Of a stretch of 64,000 nucleotides of DNA, positions 44,581 through 56,724 are shown in pieces; the stretch's first letter is position 1, and the number at the start of each line of letters is the position of its first letter. Source of the stretch: Pelobates cultripes. Lineage: Eukaryota > Chordata > Amphibia > Anura > Pelobatidae. The notes below the pieces were generated by a model that was not told the origin of the DNA, searched no databases, and saw only the letters and a list, made by a program, of their open reading frames with translations. Location: the NCBI GenBank assembly GCA_933207985.1, contig OW240916.1, positions 132,856,834 to 132,920,833 of the forward strand, written 5' to 3'. A program made the position numbers and the translations under genes.

Positions 44581-44879
44581 TGTATAAGATAATTCAGGTA
44601 CAGTCTGTTTTCTCCAGAGTCTTTCAATAATGATGTTGATGGTTCATTTTTCATACATTCCATGTTAACTGTGAATGTATCACGTCTGTCTGTTCATCCT
44701 TCTCCTTCACATTTGCAGGTTCAGATGTCAGATCATGATTCGATCTGTTACGTGGCTGTGATTCTGGAAGCATTTTGGTCATCTTCTGTTTGTTTTTTTC
44801 TTGCTTTTTTAACAGCATCCATTGTTTCAGTCAGTGGTTCTGTGAACTTCCTGGAAGTATTTAGCAGGTTTTAAAATAT

Positions 44880-44995
44880 CAAAACTTACTGTTACTTACT
44901 GTTTTCTGCAATAAAAGTTCTTGGAGTCACCCTCACCAGGACAAACTGGCCAACAGTAGGAAGTAGGTGGTGGTGCATGGTGTGGTGGGCTGGAA
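44880..44995 (-). pseudogene. Possible integrase C-terminal remnant of the ERV
   Basis: A short minus-strand reading includes HHLLPTVGQFVLVRVTPRTF and then stops. A P.VG..V.VR pattern is common in the SH3-like C-terminal domain of retroviral integrases. It is about 30 codons, so weak alone, but it lies where pol should end before env. Confidence 0.35.
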
Positions 44996-45224
44996 AAAAA
45001 TAATTCTCTAGATTTCTCTAATAGAAACTATGGTTCTAATATCTCCCTGGTGCAGAAATATGATTGTCAGCGAAAAATGTGTAACATTCCATATGTTGTC
45101 TCACCGTTTGTATTATCAGGTATTTTGTTAACGCTCATCGGTACCATAGAAATAAGTAGATACCCCTGTGTGGGGGCAAGCAACTAGTAACTTGGTTAAT
45201 AGTCATTTTACCTTGGAACGTTTG

Positions 45225-46527
45225 TTAGAGGAAACAAACGTTCCTATAAAAGATATATACTTTTAACAAAAATGCCAGCTAAAAACAATGACAAATAATT
45301 ACCCTAGATGTATTAAATAACTCTTAGGTGGGACATATAACACACTAGATAAATGATGTATCCAATTCTAACATTGGTTCATAACATATACTTCCCAAAA
45401 ACTGCAACAGTTTCAATTATTCCAGAAGCAGCATGTTGCAGTCCAAAGGGAAAATAGATGTGAACACAAAGGGGGTTGTGCCACCTTTTATAGCATTGCA
45501 TGTAAATTGTATAAAAACTGTAGGTAATGTAAGATACTGGATAAATACCCCTATCTAAGAGAAAAATGACCAAATAAATATACAAAAACAGCAATATTTG
45601 TATTGAAAAGTATGTAAAAAAATATAATAAAAATGTGCAAAAAAAATATAAAAAATCCAAAAGTTCAAAAGGTAACCGCTGATATAACAGATGTAAAAGT
45701 ACCTGACCTCAGGGGGGCCCCCAAAAAATGAGGTGATGAAACAGCAGCTCTAAGATCAAAATGTGGCGATAAAAAACTGCTTGACTTGTTGATGAATGGT
45801 AGAACACATAGGATCTCAATGAAGGCAGTCACACAGGCAGTAAACCTGGCGTGGTGTGCTGATATCCATCAAGTATATCTACGGTTTACTGCCTTCATTG
45901 AGATCCTATGTGTTCTACCATTCATCAACAAGTCAAGCAGTTTTTTATCACCACCTTTTGATCTGCTGTTTCTATTTTTGAATCATTTGGATCGTCACCT
46001 CATTTTTTGGGGGGACCCCCCCTGAGGTCAGGTACTTTTACATCTGTTATATCAGTGGTTACCTTTTGAACTTTTGGGTTTTTATATTTTTTTTTACACT
46101 TGTCAATACAAATATCACTGTTGTTTTTGTATATTTATTTGATACTTTTTCTCTTAAATAGGGGTTTTTATCCAGTATCTTACATTACCTTCAGTTTTTA
46201 TACAATTTACATGCAATGCTATAAAATGGTTTTTCACCAAGGTTTGCAACATATAGTGGCACAACCCCCTTTGTGTTCACATCTACCTTGCCTTTGGACT
46301 GCAACATGCCACTTTTGTGTATTAAATATTTGTATTTTGTAAGTGAAACTGTTGCAGTTTTTCGGAAGTATATGTTATGAACCAATGTTAGAATTGGATA
46401 CATTGTTTATTTAATGTGTTATATTTCCCACCTAAGAGTTATTTAATATGTAATTATTTGTCATTGTTTTTAGCTGGTATTTTTATTAAAGGTATTTATC
46501 TTTTATAGGAATGTTTGCTTCCTCTAA
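45225..46527. mobile_element. 1.3-kb foldback element (long inverted repeat)
   Basis: The left end TTAGAGGAAACAAACGTTCC (45225) is mirrored by the right end, which finishes GTTTGCTTCCTCTAA at 46527. The arms, about 600 bases each, match almost throughout. For example, the CTGAGGTCAGGTACTTTTAC block occurs on opposite strands near 45705 and 46025, and the AAGTATATGTTATGAACCAATG block near 45375 and 46365. The centre is near 45870, around CAAGTATATCTACGG. No coding frame is present. It resembles foldback-type DNA elements; no clear target duplication was found. Confidence 0.8.
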
Positions 46528-47404
46528 TTATTTGTGGAGTGCGTATGCTATATATTTTTAGTTATTTTTCCTATTTGCCAAGTCGTTTGCTGGTTTGTAG
46601 CTGTCCAAATTTATTATCTATCTTGGTTACCACCCCCTTGTTTAAGTCAATTCTATATTTCTTAAATAACAGATTTTCTAGGGGGAGTATAATTTTCAAC
46701 TCTGTTTATGTAAAAATATAAGCTAGTAAGCACATACTATATAAAATATATGCTGCAGTGTAGTGCATTGTACTGCAATGAATGCTTTTTAAAAGCCATG
46801 TCTTTTTCTTTATGGCTGTGTGTGTAATAAAGTTATTCATAATTTGGAATATTAAAAAAAAAAATGACTTCTCAATTCCTTTGAATGGAAGCATTGTTTA
46901 TCTGTCTCTGTAACTCTGTGACCTTGTCTGGAAATGCAAGATTTCAAAATAGTATGCTGTTATAATTCCTGATTTTTTTTAATCAACAGAAAGTGTAACT
47001 GACAATATGGAAATTATCACTGTTTTATAAAACTTTTCATATATAGTGGATAGTAAAATCCAGTAGGCAGTAATGCAATAATTAAAAATCCTGTCTGTTG
47101 CATTTGTGGCATGAATGTATTCATTAGGCCATAATGCAATTTCTTTGCATTCTTGGAATTAGACTTTGAAATCTACTAGCAATATAATAGCAAGTGTTGC
47201 ATTCATCGCTTGTCTTATCACTTGCATGACGACAATGTATTGCATTAATCTTTTTTTTTTTTTGGGGCATGCAAACTATGCAGCTACAGAGAGAACATGG
47301 CCCCACTGCCTACAACCCACTGTCCTGGAACTAATGAACCATGCTGTGTTGGTGTATTAGGGAGTTTACCAAACATGTACTGTATATATGTTTTTCTTAT
47401 GACA

Positions 47405-47985
47405 TTAAAGGAGCAATATAGGATCAGGAACACAAACATGTATTCCTGAACGTACAGTGTTAAAACCACTATCTAACCCCTTGGCTCCCTTTGCCTCCCT
47501 AAAGATAGTAAAATCTTACTTGTAATCAAGTCTGAAGCTGCTGCCTCTGCCTGTGAACTTCCTCTGACATCATAAGAAGTGGTGGCCTGATCCAATCACA
47601 ATGCTTCCTCATAGGATTGGCTGAGACTGACAAGGAGGCAGATCAGGGGCAGAGCCAGCATGATTCAAACACAGCCTTGGCCAATCAGCATCTCCTCATA
47701 GAGATTAATTAAATCAATGAATCTCTATGAGGAAAGTTCAGTGTCTGCATGCAAAGGGAGGAGACACTGAATGTTTGGATGCATTTTAAGCAGCCATGAC
47801 CCAGGAAGGCTCTCTAACAGCCATCTGAGGAGTGGCCAGTGAAGTTATCACTAGGCTGTAATGTAAACACTGCATTTTCTCTGAAAAGACAGGATTTACA
47901 GCAAAACACCTGAAGGTAATGATTCTACTCACCAGAACAAATTCAATAAGCTGTAGTTGTTCTGGTGACTATGTTGTCCCTTTAA
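47405..47985. mobile_element. T2/Kolobok-like MITE, complete (in ERV)
   Basis: Starts TTAAAGGAGCAATATAGGA at 47405 and ends GACTATGTTGTCCCTTTAA at 47985, with TTAA at both ends. The interior is the reverse complement of the MITE at 53702-54304, sharing the words ATCAGGGGCAGAGCCAGCATG and GAATCTCTATGAGG-like repeats. It has no coding capacity. The adjacent stretches 46528-47404 and 47986-48223 have no identified coding sequence, except that an ATG at about 48137 (minus strand) opens a 22-codon frame that might be the gag start. Confidence 0.85.
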
Positions 47986-48223
47986 TTAAGATCCACAATT
48001 TCAGCATTGTATGCTAATTACAATGTACCTGGCACCTGAAATCCAAGTGCATTGTGCAAGTTCAAATAAAATCATTTCTTCATGATGATCTCTCTCTGAG
48101 TCTGGGCTACAAATGGCTCATTAGATTCTTGTGCCATGACAAAGTATTGTGTCTTCTCTTACGTATAAGAGGTTACCTAGATATATGTATATATTATTTT
48201 ATAGTTAAAGCTTCCTAGTACAA

Positions 48224-48241
48224 GCCCCACTTTGGGTGCCA
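48224..48241 (-). promoter_or_regulatory. ERV primer binding site, tRNA-Lys type
   Basis: On the minus strand TGGCACCCAAAGTGGGGC lies two bases after the 5' LTR end. It differs at two positions from the classical site complementary to the 3' end of tRNA-Lys(1,2). Its location next to the LTR and its length of 18 bases make a functional origin convincing. Confidence 0.85.
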
Positions 48242-48243
48242 AT

Positions 48244-49006
48244 TGTAACCGCAGCTGGTTCCCTTATTTACCACTATAACGTCTTAAAGCATAGAACTTA
48301 GCAGGGCTAACCATACAGATATCTTAGCTAAAATATTAGATAGTTAGTAAGAGATGCTCTATCTAAAATACATATAAATAATTGAGAATACAATATAAAA
48401 TAAGGATTGTCTTGAAAGCAATAAAGTTTGGTCTTTTTAGATATTTTATTAAATAAAAATATAAATAGACATATAAAATCCATCACAATAATTTGTGGCA
48501 GAGTTTATAAGATTAAACTATATGCTTGCAATATCATTAAAATAGAATAATATACCCTCTTGAACATGACAACATCTCTCAGTCATAATATGTAGAAGTG
48601 TTTCTGTCTCCAAATCTCTCCTCTGTGCGTTAACATTTAAAAGTTACACATATTTATACTTTTTTTCATTTTATGGTTACCGCAGTTCATATATGAAAAG
48701 GTAAAACTTATTTTACTTTATTCATTTTAGGGTTGCCGTAGTTCATGTATGAAAAAGTAAAAATTCTCTTACTTTTCATTAGAATTAAGTATGACGTAGG
48801 ATAGCCTTGAAGATGTTTATGCATTTCTTGTTATTGAATTAAGCAAAAACAAAATGGCGTAAGTTAGAACAACGCAGCATGTTATGCACTGAAAGTAGGT
48901 AAGAGGTTATTAAAGAAACATTGTATGAAAATCAATATGTTCCATTTCTAATGAGTATACAGTTTAAGAAACACAACTTTTCATTCAAAAACTTTGCCCA
49001 TAACAT
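48244..49006 (-). repeat. ERV 5' LTR
   Basis: A 763-base LTR reads TGTTATGGGC ... GGTTACA on the minus strand. It is flanked outside by TACC (49007-49010), which pairs with the copy at 24888-24891, and inside by the primer site. It is intact compared with the 3' LTR, which an L1 has split. 49011-50895 contains no recognisable gene; it is AT-rich with fragments resembling frog MITEs (for example TTTATTCACTAAA words near 49990). Confidence 0.9.
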
Positions 49007-50895
49007 ACCATTGCACGCTATTGGTCGGTTATTATATTCTCCCTTGAACACTTTGTTGCCCAAATTTATTACAACTACTGTCAACTGGGTTTAACTGCTA
49101 GTTTTTATTGTCCTCTTTAGTTTGCTCTCTGATACTCTATTAATAAGACTTGTCTGATTATCATTCCTCTTCTTACCACTTTTGCCCCTTTGGTGGCATT
49201 TGGTTCCCATTCCAACCCATTCCAACCCATCCATGACTACAGTTCTTTATATGAGGCTGCTTCCTTCTCCTTACCAGGGGAGGGGCCTTAGCATGTCTTA
49301 TTTTATACTCTTTTTACTATTTATAGCGGCAAATAGTGATGAAAGGTCACTGTGGGCAATTATATTTCACAGGTGTTGTGTTTTCTTAGTCATGAATGAG
49401 CTGGAATGGGAACAGCAGGGGACATCATCCACGTTAGTAGCGATGTCCATAAAGCCCACCGACAGGCAGCCTGGACACCCCCCAAGCTATCAGGACCATG
49501 CATGGAGCACTGATAAAACAGTTCCGGCATGGTCCTAGGGCCCCCTGCATAGTGTGAGTGCGTCTAATCATGTGTTTGTAGTGTGTTACCTGGGGACAGT
49601 GTCCTGGTGTCCCCAAATGCAGGACGCCAGGGATCTGAAGCAGGACAGGGACTTTCCCACCAAAATGCAGGACTGTTGGGAGGCATGAAATAACTCTGTT
49701 ATCTGAGTTTATTAAAGCTCAGAAAACAGCCTGTGAGACATGACAGTAAATATCACATCTTTAAACTAACTTCAAAGCGTAACTAAATGCAGCAGCAGCA
49801 GCACAGCTATTTACACCACTTAGTAAATCAAACTGAATGCATTTAACTTATAATAAGTAAAGTGACATATTTCAAAACTGAACACTAAATAAAACTGAAA
49901 AAAATAAACATAACAAAACCTTAAACGTTGATTATATGAAATAGTCCAACATATTTTATCAATAATCGGGGAAGTAGTCTGTGAGATTTATTCACTAAAC
50001 TTTGAATTGTAGGGAAATTAAATCAGAACAGCAACATTTAGCCAAAAATATATAAAATTATAGTCACAGAATGGACTTTAGATCATGAATTTTGCCATTC
50101 AGATTTTAATTCGATGCAAGCCAGCATTTAGCGGATAAACCCCTGTGAGCTTAAATGTTTGATTAACAAGTAAAACGAGTACAGTCGTGTTGGGAAGCAA
50201 TCAGTGTTAATTATCTGCCCAAGCTCTGTTCCCACAGTGGTAAGTGCTAAATGTACTGTTATTTGTCTCTATGACATGCTGTGCTTTAATACACATTGTA
50301 CTACTCCATTGGGAGCCCCATTAGATCTTATCAGCAGTCATTAAATGAATGGCTTTTAATGAGTAATAATAACTGTAATAATGTGACCAGGTTACTCAAT
50401 TACTAAAGACGTAGATATCTGATACCTAAACTAGATGCCAACCTTAGTGTCATAGGGTATGTATGAAAGTCTTGTAAATTATCAACAGCTGAAATGTGAA
50501 AATATGGTTTTCATTCATTAAACACTGAATTGTGATGGAATGAAAACCTAATTAATAACTTTTAGACCAAAATAGAAATGTTATCCATTTCCCACATATT
50601 ACCAACTTGACTATTTTCACCTAAATTATGAAAAAATGTTTTTATTGAATTCACTGCTTCAGCATTTATTACGTATACATTGTACTTTTTATCAGTGTAA
50701 CAGCTGAATGGACTTTGTTTTCCATAGCAAAATCCTCCCAAAACAGGTCAGGTTCTACAATGAAACAATTTGTTATTATGCTTGAGTGTAATGTTTATTC
50801 TAAGTAATCACAACATTAACATTAGCAGTGGGATCTGTTGTATAGTATATATTATAATGCAATGATGGTAAACCAGCTGTTGTTACACAGGAACT

Positions 50896-50975
50896 TTAAC
50901 CCCTTAAGTACACATGATGGAAATATTCCGTCATGATTCCTTTTTATTTCAGAAGTTGTGTCCTTAAGGGGTTAA
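50896..50975. mobile_element. 80-bp palindromic MITE (TTAACCCCTTAAG ends), copy 2
   Basis: Same length as the copy at 17560-17639 and, when reversed, alignable end to end with few mismatches. TTAA is present at both outer ends. The stretch 50976-51870 has no gene; it includes an (AAT)n run near 51405-51440. Confidence 0.8.
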
Positions 50976-51879
50976 TTCACAAATCCTGAATGCTAAATAA
51001 TAGCCAGGGCTGGCATAGTCTCTACTTTGCACATATTTCACCATTATCTACCACAAAGCATAAGACATAGGGGTTTATTCTATAAACCAGGAACTGTGGT
51101 TAAATTAGTCAAAATGGACTTGTTCTCCAACTCCATGTTTTGTAACCCAGTTCCTCAAAGATCATCCATGTTTATCAAGCAGATGTTCCATAAACAGAAG
51201 CCTTCATCTCCAGGCTGATGAGGACATGGAAACAGAGATCTGATGATGACTATATCTATTTGAAGCTGTAGGCTTGAAAGGACAGTTGAGAGGGGTCTGC
51301 AAGTTAGGTAAGCTAAACTGATAATACCATCCTTACCCTAACTGAACAAGAAATCTGTTAAGCAAAGATAGCCATAGGAATAATCAAAAATAAATTATTT
51401 AATAATAATAAAGTCATAATAATAATAATAATAATAATAATATAAATTAGGTAATATACTGTAAACCAACCATTATAGGAAACCTTTGGATAGAAACACA
51501 GTCCTACAATGTACTAGCTTTCATCCTTCTTTGTCTTCAAGACTTTACCTACGAGCCAATGTATGAGAGTTAGAAGACTAGAGTCTCAAGCTGATAAAGA
51601 TGAACAACAACTTGAAGCCATGACAGTAGGTTTTTGCCAAAACAGCTATAAATACTATGTATACTAGATACACAGCTAACTGAGGTAGAAGACAAGGATA
51701 AATGAGAGTTGTTTTTTCCAAACAGTTTGTCAAAGAGTGATTGGAATAGAATTAAGTTTGTCTCTCAATTTTGTACTCTAGCGCCTAATATTAGAAAATT
51801 ATTTTAAAACATTGGCATAAACTATTAGAAAGTCAACATGAAATACTTGATTTTATTGAATAAGCTATGTTAGCCTATG

Positions 51880-52288
51880 AAAGGTGCCCATCATTCCCCG
51901 ACAGGCATGTAAAAGCAGACCTAGCAGTATGTGACTTCACAAGGGTGTCAGAGAAGAAGAGTAATTTCTCTTGTTTTAACTGTCTCATGCCATACCATGA
52001 TCCAAGCCAATACATTTTATCATCCCCCCAATGACAAAAAGTATTTCATTAAACATGTTGATACATGTAATACAGCATTTGCTACTTACATCTTAAAGTA
52101 CCCTTGTGGTCTTTTATATGTAGGACAAACACCGCAAAGACTTAAAGAAATATTTTAAAGACTGGTCACACTAAGCTGCCAATACCAGTTCACTTTAAGG
52201 AGTTTATACATAACATCTCTCAATTTACATTTCAAATAATAGAACATATTCCTGAGACAATAAGGCGGGAAGATCGAACTAGGAAATT
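51880..52288 (+). pseudogene. Penelope-like element relic: GIY-YIG region, first part
   Basis: Plus-strand reading includes ATYILKYPCGLLYVGQTPQR at about 52080-52140, which holds the YIL...YVG signature of the PLE nuclease. A decayed lead-in (KADLAVCDFTRVS..., about 51910) and a downstream stretch FTFQIIEHIPETIRREDR (about 52225) match the expected order. Stops at 52157 and elsewhere make it non-functional. The reading is cut at 52288 by a solo LTR and resumes after 53288. Confidence 0.7.
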
Positions 52289-52293
52289 ACTGT

Positions 52294-53283
52294 TGTAAAG
52301 GATCCTTCTATTCGTGCAGCGATGATCCTTGCAGCTTCTCCCAAAATACAGCTGAAACGAAGTGATTATAACTCCCAATCGCCCAAACATGAGTCGAGAC
52401 TTCATGAAGGGGTAAAACGATCTGATTTACTGTGGGCTACCTGCCCGGTATTTATGCAGGTCTCCCACCTGGTGGACACTCCCCTAGGGGACCAGATGGA
52501 AGACTGGGACAAAAGCATTACAGTAGCCAATCACAGTGGCTATAACATAAGCACTCCCCTTTTACATAAATCACTCCCTCTTTTCCATCCTGGAGATAAT
52601 TAACTTAAGTGAGTAAAAAGAGCCTTAATTATCTCCAGGTAGAAAGAAACATGGCTTTTCTTATTTTAGCAAAACAGCATAAAAATCTCTAACTTACATT
52701 TTACAGAACATAAACTTTAAGTCCCACATATCCCCAGATAGCTTGGATCTGAGTGCATATTCTAGGCGAATAGCGCTCAGATCCCACGAACACAGTTCTC
52801 AAAAACGTCGACTGAAGTTTGGCTTTCGCCAGCCGTTCGCGTGATTGTAGCCGACAACAAGTTCCATACTGTAGCTATCTGGGGTCGGTCACTTTCGCGT
52901 ACTTCCAACACATGAATGAGGTAGTATCTCCGGCATTCGTGTGTTTTTCCACCGTACGAACGAAGATCTGAAGAGGTAGCAGTGGTGTTCGGCAAAATAA
53001 GTAGCCAAAATTAGTTCCAGGGAATCGTCGCCATTTACCGTTGAGCGGTCGACAATCCAAAATGTTCGGTAAACGAACGCGGACCACCAGCTATTCCCCA
53101 ATTAGTCTGTGGTTAACCGCAAAAGTCTGGGTGGTTAATAGGCGCCACACGACCTCAGTGGGAGGTCGGGTGGTTCGGTAGTTCATTTGTTTTTCTCGCT
53201 ATTTGCACGAAATCACTCTGTACCCATCCAAATAACCGAACAGGCTGGTTCGCATGGTCTGTTCAATAAGGGATTTCGTTACA
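52294..53283 (-). mobile_element. Solo LTR, second member, inside a PLE relic
   Basis: This 990-base minus-strand LTR starts TGTAACGAAATCCC at 53283 and ends CTTTACA at 52294. ACTGT flanks both sides (52289-52293 and 53284-53288). It aligns with the inverted LTR at 13295-14352, sharing CCCGGTATTTATGCAGG, CACTCCCCTAGGGGACCAGA and GGTTAACCGCA. The two are clearly diverged. The PLE nuclease reading continues across its ends, which confirms the insertion point. Confidence 0.88.
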
Positions 53284-53288
53284 ACTGT

Positions 53289-53385
53289 TAAGTAAGGTTT
53301 GGTTTTTTTGGATAAAGAATTTGATATGTTGAAGTCAAAAGAATTAAATCAGGAGTATCATCTTTCACCATTAATCTGAGTGAAA
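53289..53385 (+). pseudogene. PLE relic, C-terminal part after the LTR
   Basis: After the LTR the reading resumes in the PLE C-terminus. ELNQEYHLSPLI at about 53344-53380 matches the family's closing motif, and a short tryptophan-rich stretch precedes it. Confidence 0.65.
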
Positions 53386-53701
53386 TCACTGAAGGGGTCA
53401 TGATACTTGGAGTAATACTTCACTCCACCAAATATTTATGGAAAAAAGGGGTTGTTATTCACAAAAATGTTTATTCACTAAACTTCAGGGTTTGAAGACG
53501 TGATCATCTTGCAAACCTTATGCCAAATGCTTAAGTTAGATAAAATCGGACAAGTTGGATATTTTTTTGCCCCAAATAATTTATTGTAGCTTTAAAAAGA
53601 ACACTCTACCAGGGTTATTTACTAAAGAGATAATTCAAGGTAAATTTCAAATGCAAGGCCAAAATAGCCAAAATGGAAAATTTCTCTAAGCTGTCTGTGC
53701 T

Positions 53702-54304
53702 TTAAAGGGACACTATAGTCACCTGAACAACTTCAGCTTAATGAGGTTGTTCAGGTGAGAACTATAGCTCCCTGCAGCCTCTCATGTAAACACTGTATTT
53801 TCTGAGAAAATACAGTGTTTACATTGAAAGCTAGGAACACCTCCAGTTGCAGTCACTCACTCATAATATGCCTCCATCCACTCAGATCTGCTGTCAGCAG
53901 AGCACAGGGCAGCACTGTGCACAGCATCCTGTGATTCAGTATCTCCTCCCTCTGCATGCAAACACTGAACTTTCCTCATAGAGATTCATTGATTCAATTA
54001 ATCTCTATGGGGAGATGCTGATTGGCAGGGCTGTGTTTGAATCATGCTGGCTCTGCCCCTGATCTGCCTCTTTGTCAGTCTCAGCCAGTCCTATGGGGAA
54101 GCACTGTGATTGGATCAGGCTACCACATGTCAGCAGACTGCTTGTTTTTCTGAGTCTAACAGCATGCAGATTTACAGCTTCAGACTTGAATACAGTAAGA
54201 TTTTTACTATATTTATGGTGGCATGAGGGGGGCTAGATGGTGGTTTTAACACTACAGGGTCAGGAATACATGTTTGTGTTCCTGACCCTATAGTGATCCT
54301 TTAA
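53702..54304. mobile_element. T2/Kolobok-like MITE, complete
   Basis: A 603-base element starts TTAAAGGGACACTATAGTCA and ends ACCCTATAGTGATCCTTTAA, with TTAA at each end. The interior includes an internal hairpin (TGTAAACACTGTATTTTC and its complement, 53785-53825). It is inverted relative to the copy at 47405-47985 and of nearly the same length. 54305-54825 shows no gene. Confidence 0.88.
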
Positions 54305-54825
54305 GTTCAGCTACTCTGGCATAACATCTGAAATCCACATAATGAATAACCCTGTATGTAAATATTTCATAGACTGTTCCTTTAAGTTTCAACGTCTCTC
54401 TCTCTCTCTATGCCTAGTGTATAAGCAAGGCACGATCTAATTACTGCATTTAAATATTGAACACAATAGAGGAGATACTTTCCATTTGGATGGAGCATAT
54501 GGCGGAGTGGCAAACATTTTTTGCGTATGACAGCAAAAATCCTTGCACCAGCCCTGAGTGGCATTGTCACAAATGATGGAACAGGAGGGGTTCTGTCTCT
54601 CTCATTGTCACAGGGGACTCAGCCTTACAATGAAACGGTTCTAAAATTAGACACAGGATTTTCAGGACCACATTTTGAGTTCCAGCCGCTTCAGCTGACC
54701 TCAAACAACACCCATGGATAATGGCATGATTTAGCACACACATACAAATACAGCTTTAAATTTTATAAGGCTACTTAAAATCACCTATCTCAGCAAACAA
54801 ATATGTGGATTCAGTTCCACCATAT

Positions 54826-54890
54826 TATTATTATTATTTATAAAGCGCCAACCAATTCTGCAGCGCTGTGCAATGGGTAGATTAACAGAC
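54826..54890 (-). repeat. L2-type LINE or SINE 3' tail
   Basis: Read on the minus strand it is CAGCGCTGCAGAATTGGTTGG-like and then GCGCTTTATAAATAATAATAAT. This is the tail shared by L2 LINEs and many amphibian and fish SINEs. Confidence 0.55.
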
Positions 54891-55017
54891 ATGAAAAAAA
54901 ATTAATAAACCAATAGAAATATGAGGTAGAAAAAGCAATCAAAAATTAGCACAGAATAAGACACCAGGTCCTGGCGGTTTCAGCAATTTATTTAATAAAT
55001 TATACAAAAATGTTATT

Positions 55018-55814
55018 TTGCATAATTTATTTAAAACCTTTAATGAGTTAGTGACCAAAGGTATTTTCCCTCAGGAAATGTTGAAAGCAAATTTCTTACC
55101 CATATTAAAACAGAGGGAAAATCCATCAGATTTAACCAGATACGGGTCTATCTCATTAATAAATGTCGTCACAGAGCTGATTGAAGAGTACTTTGGGGGA
55201 TATTATGCACCAGGATCAGATTGGTTATGTTCCAGGCAGGTCATCCTGTAATAATATTAGACAAATAATCAATATTTTAGATTCGGCTGAGCGAACATGT
55301 ACTCCCCTCCTTACCCTGTCGCTAGACGCAGAGAAAGCATTTGACAGGGTGGGATCAGAGTACATGTTCGCTACATTACAACACTATGGCTTAAGTGATT
55401 GGATGCTCAGCAAAATAAAATCCCTATATACAGTTCCAACAGCTAGGGTGGTGGGCATGAACCTATGTTCAGAGTGGTTTATTTAAAAAAAATGGAACAA
55501 GACAAGGTTGCCCTCTATCCCCCATCTTGTATATCTTGTCGACAGAACCACTAGCTACAAGAATGAGAGATAATAGAGAAATAAGGGGGTATACAGTCAA
55601 AAATCAACAGTCAAAGTTATGTTTACATGTGGATGATGTTTTTGTTTTTTTAACGGATCCATATGAATCGCTGAAGCACCTGTTGGAAGAATTAGACAGA
55701 TTTAGCTATATCTCAGGATATAAACTTAATATGAGTAAATCTATCGCTCAACTTTTTAATGTAGATAAAAAAGAACGGGAGCGAATTTGCAACAGTTGTA
55801 GTTTTGATTTTTAA
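55018..55814 (+). pseudogene. L1 no. 3 RT domain, frameshifted
   Basis: Three overlapping frames (55018-55251, 55181-55486, 55527-55814) read the palm of the RT: EMLKANFLPILKQRENPSD, DQIGYVPGRSSCN, LSLDAEKAFDRVG and YILSTEPLATRMRDNR. The catalytic YADD is changed to HVDDVF, and frameshifts occur near 55190 and 55487. The polymerase cannot be active. Confidence 0.88.
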
Positions 55815-56070
55815 AAAAACACTTTCACTTACTTGGATATAATCATTCCAACTGATATAAAAAAAATAGTTGAATGCAACTTTTTGGATAACTTTAGAAC
55901 TATGAATGTACTATTAAAATAATGAATAAATAAGGAAATATCATGGTACAGTAGAATTAATATCATAAAGGCGTATGTTTTACCCAAGTGGATTTATTTG
56001 TTCAGAATGATACCACTTAGCTTCCAAACAAAATGGCTACAATTAATTTAACATAGCTTTAGGAATAAAT

Positions 56071-56598
56071 TTGTGTGGAAAAGGAAAATACCATACCATA
56101 TTGTCAAAAAACAACACAATGGTGGTTCAGGTTTCCCTATTGTTCAACAATATCATGTATCATGTTAATAAGATGGCTAATCCAGCCTTCAATAATGAGG
56201 ACTGGTATTTGTTAGAAATGATAAATGCAGAGTGTAAAGATCTATCCACTCTATTATGGAATTTAGAGAAAAATAAAAATAGACAAACAAGTAAAACTGG
56301 TTGTTTGATACATAATCATATGTTACTGTTGTGGATGAATTTAAGAAAAAAAGCTAACCTATCCAACAAAGTTCAGAAATTCCTAAATATCCCAGAAATT
56401 GAAAATAATATAGAAAATTTAAATCTAGAAAATTGGAGGAGAGCAGGAATAGAAAAGGTTGAACAACTGATAGAAAATATTACTATTAAGAGTTTTGTAG
56501 CGCTACAATCTACTTATGATCTGCCTCCAAGGGAGGCATTTAACTATATTAGAGTGAAAAGCTTTCTGAACAAGTATGCTCTCATGGAAAATAACTAA
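56071..56598 (+). pseudogene. L1 no. 3 post-RT region
   Basis: This 175-residue frame includes EDWYLLEMINAECKDLS and DLPPREAFNYIRVKSFLN and matches the post-RT region of the L1 at 37-44 kb (which has LPSREVFNFLRLKS). It ends at a stop at 56598. Confidence 0.8.
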
Positions 56599-56724
56599 TG
56601 ATGTTGGAAAAAATATTTTAGCAGAAAAATCATAAAAAAAATGTTGGTCAAATGTGTAAAAATAATTAAAATATTAAATAATAAAAATCAGAAAAATAGT
56701 GACATTACAAAATAAGAAATTGAT

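Larger units (their letters stand above)
24892..49006 (-). mobile_element. Endogenous retrovirus-like LTR element, heavily invaded
   Basis: Two direct LTR copies bound this span: 48244-49006 (5' LTR for a minus-strand element) and 24892-25082 plus 31541-32121 (3' LTR, split by an L1). Both begin TGTTATGGGC and end GGTTACA on the minus strand. TACC flanks the whole element at 24888-24891 and 49007-49010. A tRNA-Lys-type primer site follows the 5' LTR and a purine tract precedes the 3' LTR. The interior keeps scattered envelope-like and integrase-tail-like fragments, and most of gag and pol is missing. The primer type, the envelope leader shape and its place right after pol suggest a foamy-virus-like lineage; that assignment is inference. 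Confidence 0.85.

Noticed and set aside
47284..47469. 61-residue minus-strand frame in the ERV as a gag piece
   Set aside because: It runs into a T2-like MITE terminus and lacks any gag motif.
48244..49006. Interpretation of this block as an independent solo LTR
   Set aside because: Its immediate flanks do not match each other, whereas its outer flank TACC matches the far side of the 24.9-kb LTR, so the pair belongs to one element.
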